In this document: positions 45,389 to 57,981 of the stretch, in pieces
Position numbering within the stretch: the first letter of the stretch is position 1
How the letters are laid out: every line of letters begins with the position of its first letter
Source of the DNA: Pelodera strongyloides
Lineage: Eukaryota > Nematoda > Chromadorea > Rhabditida > Rhabditidae
Direction of reading: 5' to 3'
Length of the DNA: 64,000 nt
Assembly: GCA_036852015.1 (NCBI GenBank)
Contig: JAANDG010000470.1
Span: 52,342 to 116,341, forward strand
The notes under the pieces: generated by a model
The model's database searches: none
What the model was told of the DNA's origin: nothing
Seen by the model: the letters and a program-made list of their open reading frames with translations, nothing else
Made by a program: the position numbers and the translations under genes

Positions 45389-45704
45389 TTAAAGCGGTAT
45401 TGTACCTCCTTTCTCGCCGCACTCTACCTGTTTAACACTTCTCGCACTCTACGCACCTGACTCTCGCTAATCTCTGTTGTTCTTTTAGCGCGGGAATTTT
45501 GAATAATCGTAGTGCCGTGAGAGGAAAAAAAGCAGGCTAGGGCACAAAATTTGGATTTTACATACAAAACGGAAACTTTGAGTTATTTTTTTGTCCGACG
45601 TGGCCATTAACTCTTATTTAGATGTTTTTTATTGTTTTAGTTTTTATTCAAACTATTAGTTGGCAAAAAAAAAAAACCCAAAACAAGGTACAATACCGCT
45701 TTAA
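45389..45704. mobile_element. TTAA MITE, family 5
   Basis: Inverted ends TTAAAGCGGTATTGTACC and the inverse, TTAA at both edges. Its right TTAA (45701-45704) is shared with the family 1 element that follows, so one inserted at the edge of the other. Confidence 0.75.
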
Positions 45705-46098
45705 AGGGACAGGCCCATCAAAGTAAACATATATTTACGATACGTCCATAGTGACTATCAAGCATTTTTATTACAATATATACAAACTAAATTTCACATT
45801 TATTTGCCATTGAAAACTTTTTTCCGATGCGCTCTGCTCAAATGTATATCGTAGAGCCGCAAATATCCTTGTCGTCAATGCAAATTTATCGTGAAATTAT
45901 AATGCGATTAAAATTTACATATATAGCTTTGAAATCTGCATTTTTATGGTATACATTTGAGCAGAGCGCATTGGAAAAAAAGTTGTCTAGGGCGAATAAT
46001 GGTGAAATTTAGTTTGTATATATTGTAATAAAAATGCTTGATAGTCATTATGAACGTATCGTAAATGTAGGTTTATTTTGATGGGCCTGTACCTTTAA
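45701..46098. mobile_element. Palindromic TTAA MITE, family 1, copy b
   Basis: About 97 percent identical by eye to 253-650, with full-length hairpin arms and TTAA edges. Confidence 0.85.
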
Positions 46099-46658
46099 AC
46101 CCCGGAATTTCAACCGCCAAAACAATAATATTGACGCAATGAACACGCGATTCGTTTTATTCAACTCGTTATAATGTTTTGAAGCATAAAACAAATAATA
46201 ATAAATAATAATAAAACATAATAAGAGTTTTCAAAATATCTCTCCTATTCCTTCACAGTCCTCCCGATGCTTCTTAAACGAGCCCTCCGTGGAACGCAGG
46301 TATTTGAGAAAAAAACGCAGGTACACTTCAGAACACAGCTTCGGACAGTACGGAGTGAGGTCAACTTTGCTTGAGACGAGGTGCAGGCCTTCCCCTCCAA
46401 GTGTGACAGTCGGAAGAATTCAGTTCGGACGAATACTGTTGATTTTCCACATGGCTGCAAATCCAGAAAACACGGGCACGAGAACGGCCCAACACGATCG
46501 TCGACTCATGAGATGATGCTGCGTCTTGTTTGATTGTCAACTGTATTCCATTGCAATAACTACGGCTCCGTGGACATAAGGAGATCATCGACACGCAGAT
46601 AATTTTGGCTGTGCATTTCGACGCAGTTAGTCACAAATAGTCTCCAGATTGCGTTTCT
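46099..46658. other. No supported gene
   Basis: Overlapping short frames on both strands (71-77 codons) without domains. Confidence 0.4.
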
Positions 46659-47000
46659 TTAAAGGGAATATGTAAGCCCTTTTTGAAGTTAAACTGTATT
46701 AATAGAATGCGTGTTCCCCATTAAGGAAACAATAACAAAAGTTGTCTACAATTACCCACTTAAAAGAAAATGAATTACAAAGTTCGCCTTTTCCATAGTA
46801 AACGCGTAATTCGGACTTCGGACCCGTTGCATAAATTTGGTTCCAAATGAGCAAATTTCAATTCAAATCGACAAATAACACGATTCAAAATGCAGGGCAT
46901 GCTAATCTTATTTACATATTCAGTCGCCTATTTAAATTAACGTCTGGTATGGAAACGCTAGTTTCGCGTTTTTTTGCTGCTGCCTTCATATTCGCTTTAA
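46659..47000. mobile_element. TTAA MITE, family 4, copy b
   Basis: Inverted relative to 40139-40503. Begins TTAAAGGGAATATGTA and ends CATATTCGCTTTAA; the right end has drifted. Confidence 0.7.
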
Positions 47001-47559
47001 TGTAAACAGCGAAAATGCGAAGTTTCCAATGACCATAACTTCCTTCACACTAAATCTACAACGACAGTATTTTTACGGATACGGAAATGTTCGCCATAAA
47101 AAGTTCTATAAGACCTTGTCAGTCGCTTTTTACAATGCTGTGTCTTATGACTTGCGGAGATGTGCAAACTTTTGCAAAAATCATGATTTAGCGTGAAAAT
47201 TGGGCCCCACGAATCATCGCCAGACAGAATTTTGAACCTGGCAGTGATTATTATGGGTCTCTCAGTCACTAACTAATTAGTAATGCATGGATACTGTTTC
47301 TTTCTGTCAAACTATTGATTTTTTATACATGGGTTTGAAGTTTGAACTCTAAGAGAGACAGCCGTTTTTCTGTTTTAATACTAAGATTATTATAAAATCG
47401 TATTTTTTTCTAATTTTCATTATTCTAGGGTTTTTTGCCATGCTCGATTTCCTAGTATGATTTGTCTTTACCAAAATCGTCAACTAATAAGCACACTTAA
47501 AGCCTAATTCGGGGGTGGGTTTAAACTTATGAGACACACCTTATGTCACGCAAAATTGT

Positions 47560-47630
47560 TTGCCGGCTGTGGGGTTGAACCCCGGACCTCTCGCACAAAA
47601 GGAGAGAGCGCTACCACTCGACTACTGGTT
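47560..47630 (-). pseudogene. tRNA-like sequence, decayed
   Basis: On the minus strand TCGAGTGGTAGCGC (A-box-like), CTCTC..GAGAG flanking an 11-nt loop with CTTTTG, and a well-paired GGGGTTCAACCCC T arm. The loop is too long for a functional anticodon loop and the acceptor stem is not paired. Confidence 0.4.
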
Positions 47631-48325
47631 CTCGTGCACGCGACTGTAAGACATACGAGACAATGTGTGATATTAATTATTATTCTTGTATTATCTTTAA
47701 ATTTCACAATTAGTTTATTGTCACATATTGGCTTGCAGTCTCAGTGTTTACATCAACACACGAGTAACAACTGTCACTAGCTTTGTGTTGTGGTCATTCT
47801 TGTGTGTGCTATGGACAAAGCATGTGGCTAAGAAATGTGTATTGATTTATATAAAACACACATATTTTCAGTTAATAATAATATGAGGGATGGGCGACCC
47901 CTCGTATTATTACATGACCATTTTCCGCATTTCTACATTCTGTGCAGAAAGGCATATACTGGCGCAGATTATGTAAATCCCGAACGGCGCACAATACAGT
48001 ATACCCATAAAAATGGCCGCAGATTAAAATATTTTTTCTTACATGATGGTTTTTGTTTATTTTTATTTTCACGTTCCTTAACCTTCAAAATGCAAGCTTT
48101 TTTTTGAGCCCAACATGTGAAACTGGCTTGACAGTCCCTGCAACGTTCCGGACTGACCTTCACTCTTTCGTCCATCATTCGTTTCGTCTTTTCGTTTCGT
48201 CTTCACGGTGTCGCTCTTCTGCGTTTTTCCCTTAATTTGTTTGAGCATAAAAAAAAGTTCCATGCATGCATGCAACAAAATACAACCGTTTACGCGCAAC
48301 AATATTGGTCACCAATGACTTTGTT
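47631..48325. other. No supported gene
   Basis: Several overlapping frames of 60-90 codons on both strands, none convincing. Confidence 0.4.
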
Positions 48326-49060
48326 GGTAAAATTGAGGCATACTACCCCACTGTAGTTGAGTACCCCAAGTGGAAAAATGCTACCCCATAACAAAGGGGT
48401 AGTACTTTTCCAACAGCATAATACTACCCCATCTTGTAAAAGTAGTACCCCATAGGTAAAATACTACCCCAAAGATTGGGGTAGTATAATTACTGATTGG
48501 GGTAGTATAATGTTTAAATTGGGGTAGCAAAGGTTCAATGGGGGTAGCCATGTTAAACTGTCCGGTAATCTTTAACGAGGCTACCCCAAAAATAAAAATT
48601 ACTACCCCACGTTCATAAAATAATACCCCATTTTCGAAAAAAAGCATCTACCAGCGGAAAATAACTACCCCATCTCGATTAATCTTCGAGATCTTGAGCG
48701 AAACTTCTTATTGTAGATGACTACCCCACTGTTGTAGATGGCTACCCCACCGTTGTAGATGACTACCCCACCGTTGTAGATGGCTACCCCATTATTGTAG
48801 ATGACTACCCCATTTTGCAACGCTACCCCGGGATATTGGTGTTTATTTTACTTTACTACCCCACCGTTGTAGATGACTACCCCACCGTTGTATATGACTA
48901 CCCCACCGTTGTAGATGACTACCCCACCGTTGTAGATGGTATCTTGGGGTACTATTTTTTTCTTACTGCGAAAATAATTGGGGTAGTATTTTACATGGGG
49001 TAGTATTTTTTTCCTGGGGTAGTATTTATTTTTTCTGGGGTAGTCATCTACAATTCTACC
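48326..49060. mobile_element. CTACCCC-rich non-autonomous element G, copy 2
   Basis: Same ends (GGTAAAATTGAGG and CAATTCTACC) and interior as 8143-8886. The 21-bp tandem section is arranged differently: four-plus units on each side of a TTGCAACGCTACCCCGGGAT block. Flanks TGACTTTGTT and TGATTTTCAT may be a decayed target duplication. Confidence 0.8.
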
Positions 49061-50801
49061 TGATTTTCATGCTTTCAAATTCAGCTATGGAAAATGAAAA
49101 ATTAGGGCCAAGAATAGCATGTCAATTTACCGAAAACGAAATTTTTTGGGTGTTCTTTTACTTATGAAACGCACTGTACATCGAAAAAACACTTGATATA
49201 GTGGCTAAAACTACTAAGTGCAAAATCACCTTTTCTTTTTTTTTTACTACTTTCTTCGGCATTCTTGCAAGTTCTTTGTTAGTCCCAGAACTTTTTGAAG
49301 CTTTCTTGTCGTTCTAAAATGGAAAATGATCGGAATAAATATGCACAGCAGTGCACGCCAATATAAATTAAGGCGAAATGCCGGGCGGTTTTTGAAACGC
49401 ATCGTGGAGCACGGAATTCTTATGTATTTATGTAAATTTGCCCGAATTTAGCTCAATTCTGTGTTCTAATCTTTTGACATCAAATTTGGAGGGTTATTTT
49501 CATGTCCTTTCAGTTTCTCATATTTTTCTTCGATTGTCTTCAGATGCGATTGTGTCCGATCGACGCAAGTATTGGGCATCGATTCTTGCACGTGAACCAT
49601 TATCCGAACTTCCTCTTCATTGCCTTGAGGGAACTGCAGCGTGTTGGCGAGGTACTGACTGTGTTCTTGCAGGAGTTGCCGTGACGGCCTTGGTCACTGA
49701 AGCCTTGACTACACCGGGACTGGTCATTCGTGTTGAGTCGGTTACGAAGAAATTGACGAGTGTTATGAATTAGTCCACTCTCACTGAGACAGTCAGAAGA
49801 GCTGGAGATTGATCCCAGAAGTCTGGAGAGCGGGGACCTTGTCAGCAACAAGTAGAGTTGATCTTCTGTCCACCCCCAGAATTGCTGGGACACTCAGAAG
49901 TGCTGAGGGTAACTCCAGAAAGCTGGAATTCCGTGGTCGGCGACGGATGCCAATGAAGAACGAGGCGTACGGAGGTGGACGACAACGGTCCAGAAGTGAA
50001 GTGATGGACGACGGTTGTGCGAGTGTTGACGAGCCCGAGGCCGGGGGCTCTCAGAAGAACTGAGGTGATTTCAGAAGACTGTAGTCGATTCACTGCTGCT
50101 GCGGCTTGTGTTCTTCAATTGGAGAGGTGCACCATATGAAAATAGTGTGTGTGCTCCGATGTTCTGATGTGTACGATGCTCTGCGCCACGCGGGACTTTT
50201 TATATACAATATTTATTGAATGTAACGGCAATCTTTATATATGGTAATATATACCGTAAAATACTACTGATACGTTTCACACCCAAATATGTATATTTGC
50301 ATTTGCCTCCGGAGATGGTGAAAGCCAATCCGGAGCATGGCATAAACTCGTTGACGCTCTGACCGACGAAACCACCATCCGAATTAGCATATTGCATAAA
50401 TTTAGACGATGGTCTAGAGCTCGTAGCCATACCACCGTCGCGATTAGAATATTAGGTTAGCGGAAGATCAGAAACGTATCATAAATAGATACAAGTGTAG
50501 GGAACACTAATAGACACAAGTGTAGGGTGCATATATTTGGATGGCGGTTTTGAGCTTTGCCCGACGAGTTTTATGCAGAAGTGAAGACGGACAGAAGTCT
50601 GGTATGCCCAGATGACTTTGGCACGGCGAAGATGAACGGCTGCAGAGAGTGCAGCGGTGGATGAAGATGGCTTCCAGATGAACTGGACACTCCCGGATGA
50701 CTTGGGATCAGGAGGCGATTAGCGGCTGCGATGAGTGCAGCTGTAGATGAAGACGGCCTCCAGATGAACTGGACCACACCAAGATGACTTGTTCTTTGGA
50801 G
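49061..50801. other. No firm gene; CAGAAG/GATGA-rich repeats
   Basis: After a TTTGTCTTCAG-like acceptor near 49543 there is a short frame with LHVNHYPNFLFIALREL, faintly like the end of a SET domain, but it lacks the NHSC motif and soon stops. Positions 49790-50060 repeat CAGAAG(T/C)CTGG-like units. Positions 50580-50780 hold two copies of a 125-bp unit around TGAAGA(T/C)GGC(T/C)TCCAGATGAA. Function unknown. Confidence 0.35.
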
Positions 50802-51786
50802 TAGAGTGGGGTCAAAACGGCTATTTTTGCAGCCGGCTACGCGTCGTGCGGTTTTCTAGCCGAGCCGCTTTTCTGTCAGGGCGTGGCTACAGCTACCAAA
50901 GAAGCATGCGCCTACGGCTATATCCATAGCCGTTTCTTGAACAGAGAGCGGCCGTGGCTGTAGGCCAATCCATTGGCAGCGTGAATAGTCGGCTATTCTA
51001 AGCAGCTAAATAATATGTTTTGAAAAAATATGAAAAACACCAATTATTTATCGCGAATTTCAAAATACGATGTCATTATGTGTTAGGTATAAGGATACCT
51101 AAGAATGTCTAATACTGAAACGTACTGTTACTACTCATGTATCATATTATCTTGTGTCTAGTTCAGTCGTTGGTTCAACATATTTACATAATATTAGCAT
51201 ATGGCGTATTTACATATTAGAACTGTACGGACACAACATTATGCAAAAAAATGACTCAAACAAGAAAATATACGCTAAAATATGAATCCAAATATGCGCA
51301 AACAGCTGCCTAATGACAAATAATGCAACTGTTTATAATTTGAACACAACTTAATCTCAAATAATGGCAAATTTTATAATAAAACACAATAAAAATTATT
51401 AAATAATGACATTTTCGGGCCCGATAAAAAAGTAGTTTTCGATCGATTTCCGATAGAAGATTGTTTCTACAGTAATATTACGGTGTTTTTCTGCTTTATA
51501 AGCAAAAGTGCTAATATCAGAAAAAACTCGGAAAATTCATTCATATGTATTCATTTAAAATAGCCGAATATTTATGTATCCTAATACTGTATTCGGCTTG
51601 TCGTCAAGTGCCATATTTGCTGCTGAGCAGATATGCGGCTCGGTGCGTAACCGCTGCAGTGGCTACCCGTGAATCCGGCTATGTCTGTATCCACTGCAAT
51701 GAATAAGCGTAAAGACGGCTTTCCGTGTATTCACAGAGCGGTTAGCCCGGATCGGCTACTTCTGTAGCCGATTTGACACCACTCTA
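50802..51786. mobile_element. hAT-type MITE, 985 bp
   Basis: Ends TAGAGTGGGGTCAAAACGGC and the inverse of TAGAGTGGTGTCAAATCGGC. Near-perfect 8-bp duplication (CTTTGGAG 50794-50801, TTTTGGAG 51787-51794). Subterminal GC-rich repeats of AGCCGGCTA and GGCTA surround an AT-rich centre. No transposase. Confidence 0.8.
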
Positions 51787-52406
51787 TTTTGGAGACGATA
51801 AAGCCAGCTGCGGAGAACCTCAGATGACGGAGAGGTCCGATGGCACGGGGAACCAATCGAGCGCTCGTAACGGCGAATTACGAGATTATATATACTTTCT
51901 GCCTCTGTGTCTGAAGGGCGGATCCGAATAACAGGTTAGGGTTAAGCTCCGCCCATTATCATTATCAGCTGTGCAACCTTGAAGGATGGTTGTTGATTTG
52001 GATAATTTGAAATCTATTTGCATAACATAATCAGCTGTTTGTCTGGCGTGCGCGACACGAGAGAGTGTGTGTCGGGGAGAGACGATAGACCGCGCGACAT
52101 GAGTCAGCACGGGAATTTACACCAGAATCGGGAAAAGAATAGAGTATATATATATTTGGAGATATTCTGCGTAAATCGTTAACATAGCAGAATATCTTCA
52201 ACTTGTCTTTTTTTATCAATAAACATTTATATATAAAGTCAAATGCGCTTAGGGTGGGGGCGAAAACTCGGCGCATTTCACCATATATAAGGAAATGTTC
52301 CTGACCTTTTGCATCGCCGCCTCTTTTCTAAGACGGCTCACATATTGAGGAAATTCGTCCTGAAATCACACTTTGAGTCACAAAACACTACAACAAAGTA
52401 TATGCC
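51787..52406. other. No gene; possible LTR-like remnant
   Basis: Continues the repeat-rich sequence split by the MITE. Contains AATAAA near 52217 followed by a palindrome AAATGCGC..GCGCATTT (52241-52280), a layout seen in LTR R-U5 regions. No partner copy is visible. Confidence 0.3.
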
Positions 52407-52831
52407 TTAAAGGGAGAGGCCCATGAGAAGAAAGTTGTTAATTTACTTACACAGGATGTTCGGAATTTTAGAAATATTTACGTGAAAACAGCATTTTTTT
52501 ACACCTAAAACTCAGATAGTTATTCCCCGGCAAACAGTTCGGCCAGGTACCGTAGTCAGAATCAATTTTTGCGCTTTTAGGGCATTACAGTATTGGAAAA
52601 CGCCATGTTAATATCATAAGAATGATGTTCATTCGTTTCAACATTAGTCTGAAGAGAAAGGACGAAAACATAAACCGTAAAAGCGTTCTCACTACGGTAC
52701 TTGGACGTACAGTTTGCCGGGAAATAACTCTCTGAGTTTTAGGTGTAAAGAAATGCTGTTTTCACATAAATATTTCTAAAGTTCCGAACATCCTGTGTAA
52801 GTTAATTAAGGACAACTTTCTTCTCATGGGA
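52407..52831. mobile_element. TTAA MITE, family 2, copy a (right end truncated)
   Basis: Begins TTAAAGGGAGAGGCCCATGA and has an interior inverted pair around TTTGCCGGGAAATAACTCT and its inverse. The right arm stops at TTCTCATGGG without the expected terminus. Confidence 0.75.
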
Positions 52832-53575
52832 TCACGGAGAAAGCAATTAATTTTCTCCATATCATTACAATTTATTGAATATGGCAATTGGCCTGCATGG
52901 GCATTCCTTTCTGCAGTGTATTAGACGTCGAATTAGCGCGCTTGTCTTAATCTGTCTCGTGTCTTGCCTCGACACACGTCTCACGCTCAATATGCAATTG
53001 CCTAGTCCCAGCTCTACGTTCTCTATGGCATATTCGCGGCGGCTATTGGGCGACTATTTGCGGCTATTAGGTCCCAAGAGAAGTCTTCAGGCGCGACAAC
53101 TACTAAAGTTTGGGACCAAAATAGTCATTGCGAAATTTTTCGTCGAAAAAATTTATTTAAACATTATTTCTGTGTTTTATTTGAATGTTTGACAATAATA
53201 GCTATCTATTTCTTTAAGTAGCACAAAAAAAAGAGTTAATTTTTATATTCTCTTTCATTATATAGATAAGCAAATACTGCAAGGGATGTCTTCTAAATAA
53301 TACATGTTAGAAGGCAAATAATGCGACTTGAGCATTCGACAGACTTCCGAAAAACTTGTCGTAGTATGAAAATGCACGCGTCCGGCATATATTCCTACCC
53401 TAAACAATGGTCTGATGTGCTATGGATGGAGTCAATGGACTACTGCTTTTTTCTCAAATCATAGCGAAGGAAGATATGGCTTAAAAACGGTTGTAGAACG
53501 AATAGAATAGATGTCCCCATCTCCATAAAAAGGTATTGTGGCGAGTACTATTACCAAAAACAACTAACAACATCA
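52832..53575. other. No supported gene
   Basis: An open frame of 105 codons at 52875-53192 lacks recognisable features. Confidence 0.4.
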
Positions 53576-53645
53576 TCCGTTGTGGTCTAGTGGTTAGGAT
53601 TTGTGGCTCTACCCACAAGGCCGGGGTTCGATTCCCCGCAACGGA
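53576..53645 (+). tRNA. tRNA-Glu(CTC)-like gene with a 6-nt anticodon loop
   Basis: Perfect 7-bp acceptor stem TCCGTTG/CAACGGA, D arm GTCTAGTGGTTAGGAT, a TGTGG/CCACA anticodon stem closing the loop CTCTAC, and a perfect T arm CGGGGTTCGATTCCCCG. Box A (TGGTCTAGTGG) and box B (GGTTCGATTCC) are intact and a T7 terminator follows at 53648. The family loop is CTCTCAC; one C is missing here, so the anticodon is not presented normally. Either a just-inactivated tRNA-Glu or a variant decoder. Confidence 0.7.
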
Positions 53646-54461
53646 ATTCTTTTTTTGCTCCTTGTCTTACCGGGAGAATGTCTGTACAGCCTTAGTGTTA
53701 GCAATTTTTTGTTGGGTGTATTGTCCTCAAACGTTATCTAACGGAAATTGTGTTGATCCGAACTCTCAGTATATATTAGTAATTATTGAGGGTGCTTAGA
53801 TTAAGTAACGAAAAATACAAAATTCTTATTACAATGAAAATTAAGCATAAACATATCTATTAATCATATTTTCTTTTCCCCTTGGGTAAAAGTCCCCGTT
53901 TCCCAAATGGAGCGTGAATTCGGGAAGGGATAATAACTTTTCCGGAAAGGAAAAAAAATATTTCCCGGGGAGGATTTCGGTTAGGAAATTGCTCCTGGGG
54001 AATTTATTTTCCCGGGGAATTTTTTCCGTAAGAATGGTGAATACGGCCTCAGGAGAAAACTGTCTCTCGGGAAATTTACCTAGAAAGCGAAAGAGAATGT
54101 CAAAAAATTTCTATTCGCCACTCACTTTCCTTCCCGAAAAATGCGTTCCAAAAGTTTTGTCTCTACAGAAATGTCTACCCTGGAGTGGTGAATACGGCCT
54201 CAGAAGTTTTAAATGAGCAGGATATCTTCTCTTCCAAAGAAACCGCAATTTTTTAGTTGATTTGAATTGCGTTATTTTATTCGAAATCAGTAATATAGTA
54301 AGTTTCTGTGTTGGTCTTCAGAGCGAATCGGTTTACTTTCGCCGATTCTGAATTTTAAAAATAATAATTGGCTCAGAATAAGAATAAGCGCCGCCACGCC
54401 TCTACTGTAATGAATTGTTCACTTTTGCCTTTAATAAAAAAAACATCCAAAAACTCCCACT
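53646..54461. other. No supported gene
   Basis: Contains runs of CCCGGGGA-like motifs (53925-54020) and a repeated TGGTGAATACGGCCTCAG at 54033 and 54187. A 100-codon frame across it is low in complexity. Confidence 0.4.
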
Positions 54462-54933
54462 TTAAATGGACAGGCCCATCAAAATAAACATATATTTACG
54501 ATTCATGTTGTTTTTTATTAGCAGCGTTTATTACAATATATACACACTACTTTTTATCCACATCCATCACGGGGAACTTTTTTACGACGAGCCCAACTCA
54601 TAAGGGTACCGTAGTTGCATCAATTTAGTCCTAATAATTATTTTACTTCCCGTATCTTATAACACACCTACAAAATTACGCACGAGACAGTATGCTCAAT
54701 AAAGAGGTGCCAGAGAAAAAGACCGAGAGAGCAGACAACTAGAGCGGATAGACAACGAGAGGAAGGGCCGGGCAACGGTAATACATTTGCGGATGCGATG
54801 GTCGAAACAAGTTCTCCGGGGAGAATGTCGATAAAATTTGTTTTACATATATTGCAACAAACACTTTTAATAAAAATAAAAATTAAGACGAAATCGTAAA
54901 TATAGATTTATTTTGATGGGCCTGTCCCTTTAA
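54462..54933. mobile_element. TTAA MITE, family 1, diverged copy c
   Basis: Ends TTAAATGGACAGGCCCATC and GATGGGCCTGTCCCTTTAA. The interior is diverged and longer than in copies a and b. Confidence 0.7.
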
Positions 54934-55105
54934 ACTCTTTTTCACGATATAGAACTGTTATTGTGGAGTTATTGTGGTATCAATGACACACAATGAAATA
55001 GCCGATAAGTAATTTATAATTGCGCCCATTCTTTCTCCAAACTTTCTGAGCAGTTAAGTTGACTAATACTTGTTAGTTAAAATTTCAGACCTCCATAATA
55101 TAAAA

Positions 55106-55526
55106 AAAGAACTCGCTAGCTCCGATTCATTCCACACAGAACTAAAAACGCTGTATCTGTCAGTTTATACAATAATAGTTTATACGAAGTTACCTATGAG
55201 CTATGAGCTATGAGCCAGTGAGATCCAAACGGTAATGATGGCTTACACTAAACTACTGTTTTTCAAACGTTATTGATTGAATTTTTGATGAAAACTGGTT
55301 TCTATTTGTTTACAGCGGATGTTTCAAATTCCGTTGGAAGAGTAGGAGTGCCACCAAGAGGGAAGCGAAATTGAGAGTTGTAGCTATTTTAGAATTTTAA
55401 CATATAATTGGAGCATATAATTGAAATTGATAATACGGTTATTGAGCATGTACGAGTTGTACCAAGCTGCAATTTTTGGTTCTGTTTGGAATGAATCAGA
55501 GCTAGCGAGCGAAGCGAGTTCTTTTT
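55106..55526. mobile_element. TIR element H
   Basis: Left end AAAAAGAACTCGCTAGCTCC and right end the inverse with an extra GCTTCGCTC block; pairing extends through the GATTCATTCCA and CAGAAC segments. No coding. Confidence 0.6.
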
Positions 55527-55902
55527 ATTGTCTGAAATTAAGATAATATTTTGTTCTCTTTTTGTCAAGTCGTAGGATCAGATGAATTCATCTCTTTTGT
55601 ATATTTTCCAACAATGAACTTTGAAGAACCAAAAACACCCCTTTTTTACCGTTACGATAGTAACTCTTTTTACGATAGAGAATTGTTCGCTTTTTGCCGG
55701 ATATTTGTCTAAATATCCGTTTAATAATGAGCTTACTTGGTTTAGTAATAATATGTTTCAGTTAGTTTAGTAATATGTTTAGTAATAAGCTCGTTTCACT
55801 CCTTCCAATTAAAAGCTTTTGCTTTGCAAAGCATGTCGGAAACTATTTGAGCGCTTCATTCTCGTGAGCCTCCTCATTTAATCAGCATAAAAACACTATA
55901 GA
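55527..55902. other. No supported gene
   Basis: AT-rich; a GTTTAGTAATA motif repeats at 55738-55785. Confidence 0.4.
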
Positions 55903-56342
55903 TTAAAGGGAGAGGCCCACGAGCAAAAGGTGTTTCTTGTTTTACTTGAACAGAATGTCCGGAATTTCGGAAATATTTCTGTGAAAACCGCATTTCTTTA
56001 CGCCTAGAACTCGCAGAGATATTTCACGGCAAACAGTTCGGCCAGTTACCGTAGTCAGAAAGGTTTAAATACGTTTTTACGGTTTATATCCAACCATTAG
56101 CATTCTTTCCCGACATAATGATTGTTAAACGAATGAAGAACATTCCTACCATTATAACAAAGCCTTTTCAATATTTTAATATCCTAAAAGCGCAAAAATT
56201 GATTCTGACTACGGTACCTGGCCGAACAGTTTGAGTTCTAGGCCTAAAGAAATTCGGTTTTTACAATAATATTTCTGAAATTTCGGACATTCTTTTCAAG
56301 TAAACTAAGGGAACGTTTTTTCTCGTGGGACTCTCCCTTTAA
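55903..56342. mobile_element. TTAA MITE, family 2, copy b
   Basis: Begins TTAAAGGGAGAGGCCCACGA and ends CGTGGGACTCTCCCTTTAA. Same inverted interior as 52407-52831. Confidence 0.8.
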
Positions 56343-56624
56343 AGGGATGGGTTCACTACAAAATCACCTTGTTTTCATGCTTTAGTTCGAATTAATAGAA
56401 TTACTCCCTAGGGAAGATATTAGGTAAAAAGGGTGAGTATTGATCGATCTTCCGATAACATAAGTAAACAAGATAAACTAGGGAAGCTAAGAGATATGGC
56501 TGAAACACACTGCTTTGAGCAAAATAAACTTTAGTTTTTATAGTTTACTTTACTTCAAACACAGAAAAAAAACAGTACTAAAGCATAAAAACAAGGTGAT
56601 TTTGTAGTGAACCCATCCCTTTAA
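56339..56624. mobile_element. Palindromic TTAA MITE, family 3
   Basis: Ends TTAAAGGGATGGGTTCACTA and the inverse, with long matching arms (ACAAAATCACCTTGTTTT and its inverse). It shares its left TTAA with the family 2 element. Confidence 0.8.
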
Positions 56625-57219
56625 TGTACAGCGCGTTGGGAAAATTTATTGTCTTGTCTAGTCTAATCCTTCTTGTCTTTCTACAGTCCCCAGCACGTAG
56701 GAGAAACATTTTAAAAATGAGCATACCTTTAAAAAGCGCCGGAGGGTGCTTCTATTTGTACCGAGACCTTCCCATAGTTCCGCGGTCAGAGCCACGTCTT
56801 CGAACTTGGTCCAATTCCTTTTTAACATCTCCTTAGTCCACAGTACCTTCTCTTTATCCGGAATTTTCTGCAATATAAACGATGACTACATGTGTCGCAC
56901 CTTTTGGTCAACTTATTTGGGCCACACCGAAGTCAACTTATTTTTGGCGTCAGATTCTGAAACAGAAGCGTTATCATCAAATCTGTCTCTCTCTGATTCA
57001 AGCTTCGCTTCAGCATTGGGGCCGATTCTATGTATTTAATTCCCAAACATAATTCTTTTATTGAATATAAGTATATGCAGCTCACTGTTTGTGATATGTG
57101 TTCTTTTTACTTTGTGCTACATTCCTCTATTGTGTATTCCCAGAAACCGAAGTAACTTTAATACTTATTTTTTCTTCTGTATGGTATATTTTGTTTATTA
57201 TTGAGGTTTTTTTATTTAC
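56625..57219. repeat. Single decayed satellite monomer (56920-57036) in unassigned DNA
   Basis: Positions 56920-57036 match the 129-bp satellite (CAACTTATTTTTGGCGTCAG, ATTCAAGCTTCGCTTCAGCA) with many changes. The rest has only short overlapping frames. Confidence 0.65.
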
Positions 57220-57981
57220 GTCAGCTTCCGATTCTGGTGCAGACTGGGCGTAATCGCGGCGAAGTCTGGGCGCTGGCCTGGCGCAGACTGTGAGCGGAAA
57301 TGGGTGTGCATGTGAGCGTGCCTGTGGCGCACCGCCTTTTGCGTCGCCGCGCACTTGCCACGTCTGCGCGGCGCGCCGTCAAAGTTTAGCGTTGAATCGA
57401 CAATCAATCGCTTCCGCTTGCGTACTCTCCAATCCTTATTCCACGAATTCGCATAATGAGCCGCTTTGTCGCCGAAGAATCCAGGAAGTACAACTTAAAA
57501 GAAACACAACACACAAAATAATCGCACACAACTAATAGAACCGGGTGTAAAAGAAAAGACAACATTAATCAAAACACAAATCTCGAACTGGGCAGGATCT
57601 GGGAAAAGACTCTTTTTCTTTTTTCTTTTTTTTAAACAGGGCAGGATCTGGGAAACTTTTTTAACCATTTAAAATAGAAGCAGAAACCAGCAACCAGCAG
57701 AAAGAAACAATGAAAATGATGGGAATACACAGACAGCTGGACAAATCTGGAAAAGACCGAAGAAGTAAATGTGCTCAATCGTGGTCGAACTAAAAGAGGA
57801 AGCAAGCATTAAACACAAATATAGCACTCGTAAATTTGTCTATCCGATTAATTTAAATTGATAAAAAATCGAATTGAGTTGAAATCGAATGAAAGAAAAT
57901 TCCACAATGTTTGGCTTTCAGAGACAACAAACAATTATCATTAACATATACAATCACTAAACAAATAAACGTAAACACCCT
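57220..57981. other. GC-rich patch then AT-rich; no supported gene
   Basis: 57220-57390 is GC-rich with repeated GCGC and GGCGCA motifs; minus-strand frames here are long but basic and low in complexity. 57600-57660 repeats GGGCAGGATCTGGGAAA. Confidence 0.35.

Noticed and set aside
49502..49684. SET-domain-like end (NHYPNFLFIALREL)
   Set aside because: Only a dozen residues resemble the family; the NHSC and GEELTxDY motifs are not conserved and no upstream SET sequence is found.
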